Source of the DNA: Lytechinus variegatus
Taxonomy: Eukaryota > Echinodermata > Echinoidea > Temnopleuroida > Toxopneustidae
Length of the DNA: 64,000 nt
Direction of reading: 5' to 3'
Assembly (NCBI RefSeq): GCF_018143015.1
Contig: NC_054743.1
Span: 30,219,934 to 30,283,933, forward strand
Part shown: in pieces, positions 21,240-32,159 of the stretch
How positions within the stretch are numbered: position 1 is the stretch's first letter
How the letters are laid out: every line of letters begins with the position of its first letter
Position numbers and translations under genes: made by a program
Notes under the pieces: generated by a model
Seen by the model: only the letters and a program-made list of their open reading frames with translations
Told to the model about the DNA's origin: nothing
Database searches by the model: none

Positions 21240-22637
21240 CATAGAGTGGCGTAACTACGGGGGGGGCACATCCCCCCCCCCCCTCTCCATCGGCTGACCC
21301 CAAAAAAGGGGGGAAAGGAGATAAGAAGGAGAAAGGAAGAGAAACGTAGTGGGAGAGAAGAAAATATTATTCATTATAATGTTATATTATAATTATGCTA
21401 CATTAAATAAGAAACATTTTTATCATTACTTTATGAAATATAATTTTCCCAGGGCCTACTTCTTCATTGTTCCTGGTGCTTGCATTGTCTGTTTAACGAG
21501 ATATATAATCCTGAAGTACTAAAACATCCCGTTTTCAACTCAATATAAACCAAATATATTTCCTAGCACTTGAGTTATCATTGTTTTATGTAGTGACATA
21601 TGCTTCTTTTACATGACTCAAAAAGTGATTGCCCCATGTTAAGGTCTTCATATATTTGAAACATTTCAATATAAACCAAATATATTTCCTAGCACTTGAG
21701 TTATCATTGTTTTATGAGTGACATATTCTTCTTTTACAAGACTCAAAAAGTGATTGCCCCATGTTAGGGTCTTCATATATATGAAACATTTCAATATAAA
21801 CCAAATATATTTCCTAGCACTTGAGTTATCATTGTTTTATGTAGTGACATATGCTTCTTTTACATGACTCAAAAAGTGATTGCCCCATGTTAAGGTCTTC
21901 ATATATATGAAACATTTCCTGTCCGTGATTACGTTCGCATTAGTGGATTGGTGAGATATGTCTGCTCTTCATGAATTCCTAAAATCAGTCCTTAAAATGT
22001 CCCTTCTTCTGATCTGAATATCAAAAATTTTCAGCTCGCATCATTTGACTAATGAAATACGTATGGTCCCAGTTACTTCCTACAAAGAAACCTTAGAATG
22101 CCCCACTTCAGGTCTAAATTGTCTAAATTTTCAGCTCGCGCTTCGCGCTCGCAATATTTGATTAGTGAGATGCGTATGATACTCATGATTGCAATGACTA
22201 CAAAAAGTGTTTCATGTGTTCAGATGTAATTCTAATAAAATCAGCAAGCGCTTGGCACTCGCATTAGATGACTATGGTGAGATATGCATACTCTTAATGG
22301 ATTCCTAAAATATATTCCTTAAAATCTCGCTGTTTGGGGTCAAAATATGCGAAAATTTCAGCTCGCGCTTCGCGCTCGCTTTATTTAGCAAGACAGGTAC
22401 CTATCGTGATTACACAAATTTGATTATAATGTCAATTTTTAGGTGTGAATATAAAAAAATTCAGCTCGCGCTAGCATTATTTGATCAGTGAGATACATAT
22501 CCGTTTAATGACATTGTCCTTAAAATTTCTCAATTAGGTCAGTATAACTGTCAAATGAGCGCCCTTCGCGCGCTCACTCAGTGATTCAAAAATTTTGCTG
22601 GTGCCCCCACAAAGCCGTGACCCACGGTACACCACTG
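21240..22637 (-). mobile_element. Nested GCG-motif hAT-like element
   Basis: Ends AGTGGCGTAACTAC (left) and GGTACACCACTG (right) match the element at 59687-60964 throughout. The flanks TGGACATG (21232-21239) and TGGACATA (22638-22645) agree at 7 of 8 positions. The GCG motif appears inverted (GCTCGCGCTTCGCGCTCGC) in full at about 22133 and 22361 and decayed near 22034, 22245, 22464 and 22558. No open frame; non-autonomous. It carries a three-fold internal duplication at 21540-21916. Strand is given by the motif orientation. Confidence 0.82.
21540..21916 (+). repeat. Triplicated ~125-bp segment inside the nested element
   Basis: Three direct copies start at 21540, 21666 and 21791 with TCAATATAAACCAAATATA and end near GAAACATTT. 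Copies 1 and 3 are almost identical. The sister element at 59.7 kb has one diverged copy (about 60125-60250), so the expansion is specific to this insertion. Confidence 0.9.
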
Positions 22638-22900
22638 TGGACATATCAATGACAATTCCTTGCATATCTACATGATTGCAAAAAAATGCCAAAATATTTC
22701 AGTCATCCCCCACCCATGAACACGGATTTACGCCAGTGTTGGTAGGTAACGTTGCATCATTGTTAGAAGTGCACGCGCATGCATCGTCAGACCAACAATG
22801 CTTCCAACTTCGGTCCAACGTTGTCCATTAACGTTGGTCCAATGTTGGACGAGTCATCAATTACAGGGTTGCTGCAACATTGGTGTCCATCATCTTTCAT

Positions 22901-23923
22901 CAATCTAATATTCAATGTCGATTCAACGTTAATCCATCATGTCTTTCCAAAGTTCAAAGTTGAAGAAGCTGAAAGTTTGCTTTCACATTGGCAAGACTGT
23001 CGGTCCATGATTTTTCAAACGAAACGGGCAAGCATGTTTCGCTGTCAGGAATTGAAAAATCGATTACTTTAAGCGGAACGGGTGAGTGCATGACATTACG
23101 CGAAACGGTCGAGCGTATTTCGTTACAAGGAGCGGGCGCGATTGACTCATATGGCGGTGAATCGATCATGAGCAAATTGTCAAGTGAAAAGGAGACGTTT
23201 ACTTTGACAAGTAATTCAGGCATTCATTTCTTGTGTACGATGTTGGTCTGTACAACTGAAGGTGAACACTTCTCCTACAGTTACAGAAAATAGGGCTGAT
23301 ATTACTGCCGACTAATTATCACATTTTCATGAACCTGCCGCTGAGTATAGTCCTACGTGATGACATACTCTCAACACTACCCACTGAAGGGAAATAAGCA
23401 TCACCATGGCAACGCAGAATGACCAAAGTTTTCAAGTTTATGTTAGTAGGTCGGTCGCTTTACTCGCCTAAATGGATACATAGTTTTATCAATGCTATTG
23501 TGTTCGCTGCTTCTGTGATATAAACCAGGGTTACAAAAACTGAAATAATTCCACCACTGTATCAAACACTACCAGCCCCTACCTCTAGAAATCAAAATAC
23601 CCCCATCAAGTTTAAAATTACCATCAAATGTCGCTCTGTCGATTGCTTACTCACAATAAATCTAAGGGGATGGAAATGTATATTCCACTTGAGAGAAGGT
23701 GGCGCGTATAGCCCATTTGCATTCTAAGGAAAACGTTATTCCGGTTAGGATTTCATTTTTGAAATGTGATAAACGGACACAGCATAAGTGCAATTGAAAT
23801 GTGCTTTGTGAACCGAAATAGCACTCGCTCATTACTTCGCTTTACTCGCGTAGAATGCCTGCACCATCATACACATGCGACATTGAAAACCACTGACTGC
23901 CGCCACCTCCTGATGCCAGGCAC
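22901..23923. other. 3' flank of the TRIM gene, with an unexplained 9-codon periodic frame
   Basis: 22988-23293 (+) is open for 101 codons. From about 23033 to 23221 its translation falls into 9-residue periods such as SITLSGTGE, CMTLRETVE and RISLQGAGA. There is no recognised domain and no convincing splice context. The rest has no supported feature. Coding status is doubtful. Confidence 0.3.
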
Positions 23924-26020
23924 CTAATTCGCCTTTGAATCTTTGGGCATGTTGGGAGTCACAATCATTATTTCACCAGTTTTAGTAACCACTGCAGCTA
24001 CAGAATCTCCAGTTGGTGGAACTGCTAAAATGAGACTATTACAGCTGTGTGATTCTCCCTGAAAAAGGGTATCCACCTTCAACCCCTGAAAGGTGTACCT
24101 TTCCAGTGTCCTCTTCCTGTCTTCGCCTGACCATAATACATATAGTAGGCGATCAGCATCACATCCGATGACCACCTCCTTCCATTTATCGTCGTGGATA
24201 GAGCAAAGTGCCTTTCCAGAATGGTCTAGAATGGACACGGTTGCTGGTTCGTGCAAGACCGCAATAAAATCTGGTTCTATATAAGGGACAGCGATGCAGG
24301 TCGGTAAAATATCCTTCACATCGATTGTATCCTTCAGTGTACCGCTCGACCGAAGAACATATATCGTATGGTTGTCGCGATCAGTGATGTAAATATTGTC
24401 AGTACTGTCCGTTGTCAAACCAGAGATATTTCGTCCATTCGGTAAATTACCATCTATCTGGTCCAGTTTATCCCCAAGGATGTACAACTTCGCATCAGTG
24501 GTTGCGATGATGAAACGTTGGTCTGAAAAAGAAGAAAAACATTTGATGCTTTCAAATGGCAGATCCAGAAAACGGGTCCAACTCAAATCGTTACAGTGAG
24601 GTAAGCTTGTAGCCGTCTGTCGAATAGCAGTAGACACAGCAGTTTTCCTACATGTTTTGCTTCTATAATGACCCTGTCTATAACGACGATGTCTATAATG
24701 ACCAGATAATCCACTCCCTGTCGATTCATAAAGCGTCATACATTCATTGGTAATGCCTTCAGCATGAACAATGGCAGAAATTCTTCCGTCTCGAGAGAAC
24801 TGAACATCTATCGGTCCATCGTTACATTCCATTCTTAAAGTACTGTGTTCCTTGCAGCCACAATTCATTACAATTTTCCCAATTTTCGCCTCGATTGTTT
24901 TTGCATGATAGTGCAAGTCATCGTTTGACTTCTTTATCTGTTGGAACTGATCCGTATCAGGATTATCAGCTATAGTTCTATCCATAGCCTGATTAAGGTC
25001 TTTGTACATGGAGGACAACCCAACAAGATCCTCCTTGTTTTCAAGAAGCTTCCTCGACATAGACAAGCTCTTATCTGCCAGTGATCTCATGTGTTCTGTT
25101 TTCCTCATCAGTCGATCTAACTGGTTTTCTTGGTCATCAAGAATGTCCTGTGCTTCCTTTTCCATTTGTAACTGCGTCATTCTCACCCTTCGATTTAATT
25201 CAGTATAATCTTTCTCCATGGCTTTGCTTTTCTTCTTAGCGTTGTCTGTTATATCATTTCGGAGTTTTTGTACCGAATTGAGAAAATCTGTAAATTCATC
25301 ATATTTCTTGGATACCATTTCTTGGCGTGAGCTCAGCTCCTCGCGGATAGTCTCGACGTAGTCCTTCAGTAATTTAAGCGTGTGATCTCCTTGGGCATGG
25401 TCAGACAGTGTACAATCCTGGCAGACGGGTTCAAGGCAGGTCACACAGAAAATCTTGAGTTTTTCGTCGACATGTTTTGGACAGCGCATTTGGTGATCTT
25501 TATTCTTGAATGATACCTTTCCGGTGAGCAGATCAGATATCTTCGCAACTTCATGCGTTTTGGTGAGTCGCAAACCAGCGTGTGCTGTCGTGCAGCGTTT
25601 ACATAGGACCTGGCAACAATCGCTGCAGAAAGTAAAAGTTGAATCCTCAGTCGAAGAAGCTTTTACACTTGCAGTCCATCCACAAACCTCGCAGTGATTG
25701 CCTGAATTCACAAGTTTGCTCTTTCTGGTTTCCTTTTCCCGAAGAGCTGCTACTAAACGAGTAGCTCTATAGTCCAGTTTCAATCCAAGGACACCGTTTT
25801 CAGGTAGTGTAGTATGTGCACAGCAGATGGCGCACTTCAGGTTGCTTTTTCCAGACCCGGACGAGTCATCTTCCGAGCTTTTTAAGTACTTTTCCAAGCA
25901 GTTCTCGCAAAAGCTGTGCAAGCATTCCAGTATTCGCGGTCTTTCCAACATACTGAGGCATATTGCACATTCAACTTCATCGGAAATAACAGAATCAAGA
26001 AAAGTGTTTAGAGTTGCCAT
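23924..26020 (-). CDS. Intronless TRIM protein (RING, B-box1, B-box2, coiled coil, NHL/propeller-like tail)
   Basis: One 698-codon frame, ATG at 26018-26020, stop at 23924-23926. The RING zinc site uses C18, C21, C33, H35, C38, C41, C63 and C66. B-box1 uses C110, C113, C132, C135, C140, C143, H147 and H156; B-box2 uses C180, H183, C192, C195, C200, C203, H208 and H213. Residues about 220-370 are heptad-rich coiled coil. Residues about 400-690 contain short strand-like repeats (ISGLTTDSTDNIYITDRDNHTI) typical of a degenerate NHL/beta-propeller. TRIM proteins of this layout act as E3 ubiquitin ligases; substrate and role here (for example innate immunity) cannot be read. A basic, Tyr/His/Arg-rich stretch, GHYRHRRYRQGHYRSK, interrupts the fourth region. 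Echinoderms are known to have many intronless TRIM genes. The start is the first ATG before the RING. Orthology to a vertebrate TRIM is unresolved. Confidence 0.92.
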   Translation of the reverse strand: MATLNTFLDSVISDEVECAICLSMLERPRILECLHSFCENCLEKYLKSSEDDSSGSGKSNLKCAICCAHTTLPENGVLGLKLDYRATRLVAALREKETRKSKLVNSGNHCEVCGWTASVKASSTEDSTFTFCSDCCQVLCKRCTTAHAGLRLTKTHEVAKISDLLTGKVSFKNKDHQMRCPKHVDEKLKIFCVTCLEPVCQDCTLSDHAQGDHTLKLLKDYVETIREELSSRQEMVSKKYDEFTDFLNSVQKLRNDITDNAKKKSKAMEKDYTELNRRVRMTQLQMEKEAQDILDDQENQLDRLMRKTEHMRSLADKSLSMSRKLLENKEDLVGLSSMYKDLNQAMDRTIADNPDTDQFQQIKKSNDDLHYHAKTIEAKIGKIVMNCGCKEHSTLRMECNDGPIDVQFSRDGRISAIVHAEGITNECMTLYESTGSGLSGHYRHRRYRQGHYRSKTCRKTAVSTAIRQTATSLPHCNDLSWTRFLDLPFESIKCFSSFSDQRFIIATTDAKLYILGDKLDQIDGNLPNGRNISGLTTDSTDNIYITDRDNHTIYVLRSSGTLKDTIDVKDILPTCIAVPYIEPDFIAVLHEPATVSILDHSGKALCSIHDDKWKEVVIGCDADRLLYVLWSGEDRKRTLERYTFQGLKVDTLFQGESHSCNSLILAVPPTGDSVAAVVTKTGEIMIVTPNMPKDSKAN

Positions 26021-27105
26021 CGTAATTTATTTCATAGAATAGTGATGGATAAAGCTGAAATGACGTAACGAATTATAACGACGGGGATTTTTAAATTCTA
26101 TTTGCGGACTTAACAGAGGTTCAACGGTCAAAGTTCAAGATGATCACAGCATCCAGATATTTTAGTACCGTTGAGAATATCTGGGATGTTGGGGGACACG
26201 AACGTGGTCACCTGACTATTTGGACTTTGAATAAGATGATATTACCCATTTCGAAGAGGATGACAAACCTTAGGCTGAATCCTGAGAACAGGGTACCTGA
26301 AAGAAGAGGGCAATATAATTGTTAAGGGATGAATAACCTAAGATATGTCCTTTTCAAGCTATGCCCCACGCCTGTACAATTCCCTTCCATTTTCCATTCT
26401 TTCTATCCCTATACATTTTCAGATCAAATACCTTGCGATAAAAGCATACTCAACGTAGCTCTATCTAAAGTTATTTAATATTTTACCTGTGGTTATATAA
26501 TTTCTGGTTCGTTTTTGTTTGTACATCATATGCTTTGTAATGCGCTTTGATATGGATCTCATGAAAAGCGCGGTGTAAGTTCAATTGAAGTTATTGTTTA
26601 GATAATCCATTTTTTCCACATGGAACCCAACATTACATGTAGTTCGCTTTATTTTCAAAATGTGATATATTTGTTGAATTTAAAATGAAAGTCTAGGTTA
26701 TAGTTATTACTATCGTGTCCAAATGATAATCACCTTTCTTCACAACATGAAAAATCAAGAGCTGCGTAGTATCCAAAATATCATCAATACATATCATGGT
26801 GTTCTGGAGCGAATTAAAGTCTTCGCATTTAGCAAGCGTTTTCTGATGGGTTCGTTTCCGTTCTGAAATGAATAAAAATATTTGTTTATTCAATATCTCA
26901 GAATGATCCAGTATTTAAGATTGCTAGTTCACAGGAATTTGATGAGTCAATTGAATGAAAGAGAAAAATGTATTGTCACAGACCTGATTCGAAGCGAAAG
27001 TGAAATTTCAAGTTTGCAGGTTTCGTGCATTTGCAAGGCCTACCCGCCGGGGACCATACTTTCATTTAGATCACTCATATTCTTTCGCCTCGACAGCTGG
27101 TACTA
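26021..27105. other. Upstream flank of the TRIM gene and intergenic DNA
   Basis: This holds the promoter side of the minus-strand TRIM gene, but no clear TATA or initiator could be picked out. No other supported feature. Confidence 0.4.
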
Positions 27106-27109
27106 GCAT

Positions 27110-27735
27110 GTCTCTTGCGCCCCCCCGGGGGGGGGGCGGCACTCAGTATATAATGCTTAGTGGGTATGTGCCGCGGAGGGTACCCCCATTTTTACACCAA
27201 CATTTCCGTTCCAAGGCATAGCATTTTTGTCTTTTTGAGAAAAAAACCAAAGAAAGCCGCTCCAACATTTCCGTTCCAAGGCATAGCATTTTTGTCTTAT
27301 TGAGAAAAAAAAACAAAGTAAGCCGCTCCAAGGCATAGCATTTTGTTGTTATCGAGAAAAAGAAGAAAGAAATCCGCTCCAAAGCTTCGCATATTTTTCA
27401 TTACGCCGTTACGGTCGCATTGATCTGCTACAATTTCGGTGAAAAGCGGCCACCGAGCGTTGTCCGACCATCGTCTCTGCGCTAGCGCACCCGGCGGAGG
27501 CCGCGCTAACTGCTTCATGCACGCATGCCCGTTTTCCATAGGGGTGCATATACGCACGTACTCTTACGCTGGCGATCCGTTCCAAGGACCCCCGTTTTCA
27601 CAAAATTGTGGTTCCGAAGCCCGTTCCGAGAACCCTCCTTTTTACAATAAGCCCTCTCCAAGGCCCCCGTTTTTGTCTCGCCCGCGGCACACCCCTACCA
27701 CTTTTTTGGTCGAGTGCCCCCCCCCGGGCTTGCGC
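27110..27735. repeat. GC-rich compound repeat with inverted GTGCCGCGG ends
   Basis: CCCCCCGGGGGGG and GTGCCGCGGAGGG at left mirror CCGCGGCACACCCC and CCCCCCCGGGC at right. Between them, direct units with CCGTTCCAAGGCATAGCATT, each followed by TTTTTGTC and an A-rich tract, recur at about 27207 and 27265, with shorter ones near 27326 and 27368. The right half has a related run (CCGTTCCAAGGACCCCCG, CCGTTCCGAGAACCC, CTCCAAGGCCCCCG). The GC content contrasts with the flanks. Probably a mobile element of unrecognised family. Confidence 0.6.
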
Positions 27736-28129
27736 CACTGCAGCGGCTATGTTATTCTATAACACCATTTTATTTAAGCGGAGTTGTGTTAGAGAAGTTC
27801 GCTATTTCCTTTTTTTATTGCGATAACGCATTCTTGAAAAAGACATCACAAGCAATGTTTGGTGCTTCAATGTTCGGGGCATGTGGCTCTAGATTCATAT
27901 TTTGTGATTTCTCTCCCTACCTCATATTTAGCCGTGTCTGCTATATACGTCACGCAAATCTCTATGTCATTTCGATACATGTACATGTAAATGGTTGAAA
28001 AGCTACGCCAGCACAGCAAATACAAAATCGCAAAGTATCCCATAAAGGATTGGGGCCTCGGACCCCCCCCCCCCCCTCAACATTTCGTGCAATATATTTG
28101 ACGCGCGGATTTTTTTTATTTTTAACTTT

Positions 28130-28500
28130 CTGCTTTCAAGTCTTGCGACGCCCGGGTACGCGGTTCCGAAATTGCGCAACATATAAGTGCATGCATGTCT
28201 GACCAAAAATTGCTAAAAACCGTTATTTCCTCTACAAAGTCAATGCAAATTGTGTTTTCAACCAAAATCTTAGATGTATAAAGCTGTTTATGTTCTCAAA
28301 AATGTCCTGACAAAGTGCTATAAACAAGTAAGGCGCCTCTGGCAGTCTCACCTGCATTACGCGATTCAATATAGCAGCAGTACTGATTTTCAAAACTACT
28401 ATGAGATAATTATTTACAAAAAACACCATTCATAAATATATGAATATGAATCACCTTTGACCTTAGTCATATGACCTGAAACTCAAGCAGGATGTTTGGT
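28130..28500 (-). repeat. Dispersed repeat, copy 1 (inverted relative to 32160-32570)
   Basis: On the complement, this matches 32160-32570 in order: TGGTCAAGGTCAAA-like word, GTAGTTTT..CTGCTGCTATAT, GTAATGCAGGTGAGACTG, CAGAGGCGC..TACTTG, CAATTTGC.TTGACT and GCG.AATTTCGGAACCGCG. Noncoding, no ends identified. Confidence 0.65.
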
Positions 28501-28599
28501 AATATTTTATTACCCTTTTGGCTAAGTTTCATGAACTAGGTCCGTATACTTTCTCAAATATGATGACATTTCAAAACTTCCCTTTTACTATGTTATTGC

Positions 28600-28959
28600 A
28601 TTAAATCACAATTGTTTCGTTTTTCATAAATGTGTAAATGATGTGTCTCCATTATGATGAAATAAGTTGCACCAATAAATAACTAATGCACTTAATCAGT
28701 CGTCAATCCAAATGTTTTAGTTCTTGGAAGAAAAATTTTGAATAAACGTAATTTCATGTAATTAAAAAAGAGATTAAGTAGGGATATAACATCATCAGCC
28801 CACCTGCCTAATTAATATTCATGAAGAAATGCCTGGAACTGTTTTACCGGAATAATGCAAAACTGTAAATTTCAATAACCACGATAACTTTGTTATCCGA
28901 TTTTGATCAAATTTTCAGCATTTTGCTCTATGCATTTTACTATATGAATTTCCCTTTAA
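28600..28959. mobile_element. Truncated copy of the TTAA-bounded foldback family
   Basis: It contains the family words CATCATCAGCCCACCT, TATTCATGA, ATAACTTTGTTATCCGATTT and terminal TCCCTTTAA matching the right half of the element at 35411-35987. The left arm is missing or decayed. Confidence 0.65.
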
Positions 28960-29662
28960 CATTTTGATCTGGTAGATCAGGACCCCGCCTTACAAAGAGT
29001 TTGACTTGAATGATTACCACTGTGGAAAGCCTCCAGCGTCGAACATATGAAAAGCATTATGTTCGTTTTTTTTTACATATTTATATTCATACATTCTTCA
29101 TTTTCTTGACAATTCAGTCTTCCCCTCTTAAATGACATTATATGGCACTGATGTTCAAGTTTGTTTGGATCAACAGCAGCTCTTTAAAAGCCGGGCTACT
29201 GCACGGTGTCAACGCGATGAGAATCAAGTCTCTAGCTAGTCTAGAGACTAAAATTGATATTCTAGAGTGACCCTACGGTAAGTCTTTTTTGTCAGGTCTC
29301 TTGATTTTTTTGAAAAATATCATTTTGTTACTTGAAATACGAGATTTGGAAACAAAAAGTAGGTCTCTTATAAAGAACAAGTGGGTATCCCCCCAAAAAT
29401 GATAAATTAATAGTAATAAATAATAAAAAAAATAATAATTACTGAAATGGGTGGACGATCGCCACTGGTAAAGCACACTAAAAGTAATAAAACAGAATTA
29501 AAGAGCTGATAATAGGCCTACCCTTGTTACTCAACTTAGAAAAATGACATCAGCATTACATGATTTGCCATCCTCCCCCCTCCCCGACTAAAAATACAAT
29601 GATGCCGCCCTATTATCGAACCTATACAGACGGTTTCTAGGTTTGTTATAAACTGTGGGGCG
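28960..29662. other. Intergenic, nothing recognised
   Basis: AT-rich; no coding or RNA signal supported. Confidence 0.35.
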
Positions 29663-30941
29663 CAGTGGCGTAGCTAGGATTTTTTTCCTAGGGGGGCACA
29701 GAGGGGTTCTTGCTTTTTCAGGGGGAGGGGGCACCGGCCATTTTTTCCAATGTGTGTGTATGAGTCACAAGGGCGGATCCGACTTTCGCCGATAGGGAAC
29801 GGGGCCAGAAAGTATCTTCACCTATATTTTCCCCGATCAGTCACTTCTTAGTTTTATTCTTACACATAAACATGAAATAATCTTATAAGCCTTATAAAAA
29901 GTGCGAGCGCGAAGCGCGAGCGATTTTTTTTTTTATTTCATGCATTTTGTCCTGAAAATGTATTATTCTTGGCAATGTTATGTGTGATCCTGAAAAAGAT
30001 TCGTATGTAACTAGATGGTTACTGCGAACGCCAAGCACGAGCAGAAATTTGTATTAACTGTTCTAGCATCATAGAAAAGGTATCTGTTAAGGACTGCTTA
30101 CAGTTAACCACGAAGACGGTATGTATTTCAATAATGCGAGCGCGAAGCGCTAGCAAAATATTTTGACATTCCGACCTAAAAATGGTTGTTCTAAGCACTT
30201 TTTGCATTAGTAAATGGGATAGGTATGTAACTAAACAATTGAGATTTTAGACCTAAAAGCGGGACACTCTATTCATATTTTGTAAATTATAAATAGGATA
30301 TAGTTAATTGGGTATCATTAATAATGAGATCTTGAAGCGTGAGCAGACAATTATTGATATTCTGATGTGAAACTGGATAATTCAAGTACATTTTGAATAA
30401 CTGAGAACATGCAGGCTATCGCGCATGTTTTAGATTTAGACATAAAATCTGGGCATTCTGAATACATTTGTTTAATGGAACATTATGGAATACACGTAGA
30501 CAATATGAACTTGGCAAATCAAACAATGTGACCACGCAGCGTGAGCTTAAAATGTTGATTATGTAGACCATAAAACGGACATTTTGAATAGCACTTGAAT
30601 TTGTAAATGAAAAAAAATATATATGTTTTGTATATTGACTTCATAAATTTGCTCCATATCAGCCTATTGAGCAAGATATCTCATCGAACAGGCAATTCTG
30701 GCGCGAAGCGCAAGCAAGTTTTTTTTTTAAAGTAACATGAAAGATTTTTTTTTTTTGCAAGTCTTCCCCTCACATTATTTCATTCACTCCTCTTATTTAC
30801 CTCTTCTTCTTTCCTTCTTTCTTTCTTCTTCTTTTCCTTTTTTCTTTCTTCTTTCTCCCCTTTTTTTTTGCTCTGCCAATTTTTTCTGGGGGGGGGGGCC
30901 CTGGGGGGGGGGCACGTGCCTTCCGTAGCTACGCTACTATA
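29663..30941 (+). mobile_element. GCG-motif hAT-like element, 1279 bp
   Basis: The left end CAGTGGCGTAGCTAGG and right end CCGTAGCTACGCTACTATA are approximate inverted copies. Flanks GTGGGGCG (29655-29662) and GTGGGGCA (30942-30949) match at 7 of 8 bases. The interior carries the GCG motif near 29903, 30025, 30134, 30328, 30534 and 30700, followed by a pyrimidine tract and G-runs before GGCACGTGCC. No transposase frame, so non-autonomous. Confidence 0.78.
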
Positions 30942-30949
30942 GTGGGGCA

Positions 30950-32159
30950 GCCAGCCGGGGGGGGGGTAAGTATTAACAAAAATACTAAATAGCATCGACT
31001 TTTCGAGAGAATTGAGAGCTAAATTTGATATCACATAATGTATTGATACTTTGACGAGATACTAGAATTAATCATGATGGTTAGAATGATGATCTAACAA
31101 GTTTGACATTGAAGGGTTTCCAAAACAGGTTTCATGACAAATTAGTGTTTTCTACTTAAGTCTAGATATTCAATTATTTTCCAATGATCATAATTTTGTT
31201 TTCAATCAAGTATAGTCAATTAACCACAACCCGCAAAGGATAAGATTGGTGAACTAGAGATGAGGATATTTACTTACGTTTGTCATGCTTTGATGCTGAA
31301 GCCTTTCCGAGTGGTCGCAATGAGTTGTCACAAGCTTTGGAGATGCAGGCTAAATGGTTCGAAGTTTTCCCTTACAATATTTCACATATTATTTGTAGAA
31401 ATGCCTACTGAGTAAAGTGAATAGCCAGACAAGTTTTTTTTGTCATTCAGGATAAGAATGCTTTTTCAACCAAACAATAAATTGTAAGCATAATGAGAGA
31501 GAAAACATGGCAGTGAAAAACGCTCTTGCTAAACGAGTCTCATCACCCACACCTTATCCAAACCGATCGTTGCTATTCTGTTATTTCCAATGGCTCAAAT
31601 ATCGGTCGTTGTGAGTCATTTTTGTTGGTGTGACGAAACGTGAGCGGGGAATTTCCAGTTGGCACGGTGCCTGCTTTATGTATGAGGTGTTGGCTGTACT
31701 AAAGAGACGTATAAGATAGGTACAAAAAATAGAAGTCTGATTTGCATTTGGGCCTTGCTATAAAAAATGTGATAAATAGATACAATGAATACATGAATAA
31801 CACATTTATCATAATACGTATCAGGTATTAAATATAATAATTACACATCCATTTTGATTAAATGCAAAGTTAAGAACATACATAATACGAACAGTACAAT
31901 TGCATAATACAGAGCACCTTCTATGTCAACAAAATGGTGAAATCGCCATATTTCATAATTATCTTGATAGAATTTAAAGTAAACCACATTCATAGCATAT
32001 ACACACTGGCAAGCCATGGGTGTCGATCGGTATTCATGGTTGGGGCTGTTTTGTTCTCTTGTGAGGGATTTTTGTAGGAAGTTATTAGACTGCTGTCATA
32101 ACTTTCAAAGTTTATAGATATAGTTTATAAAATATGGATATGGGGGTAATTAAGTATCA
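30950..32159. other. Intergenic; possible decayed tRNA-like patch near 31305
   Basis: No gene recognised. CTTTCCGAGTGGTCGC (31303) and AATGGTTCGAAG (31352) weakly resemble tRNA A and B boxes but do not fold convincingly. Confidence 0.3.

Larger units (their letters stand above)
20969..22738. mobile_element. hAT-like element with 15-bp perfect ends and 8-bp target duplication TTGGTAGG
   Basis: The left end CACTGGCGTAAATCC and right end GGATTTACGCCAGTG are perfect inverted copies. TTGGTAGG occurs immediately outside both (20961-20968 and 22739-22746). Its own sequence is short and noncoding. Most of the span is the second element nested at 21240-22637. It is inserted in the CAACGTTG array. Confidence 0.88.
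20595..22900. repeat. CAACGTTG-rich tandem array, split by nested hAT-like elements
   Basis: Three copies of a 150-190-bp unit are visible near 20626, 20771 and 22751. Each has GCATCATYG/AGCATTAAT, then GAAGTGMACGSGCATRCAT, then CAGWCCAACA and several palindromic CAACGTTG-type words. Copies two and three are separated by the insertion at 20969-22738. It is satellite-like. No ends identified. Confidence 0.7.

Noticed and set aside
31300-31375. tRNA or SINE near 31.3 kb
   Set aside because: Only weak A-box and B-box resemblance; no fold and no tail match.
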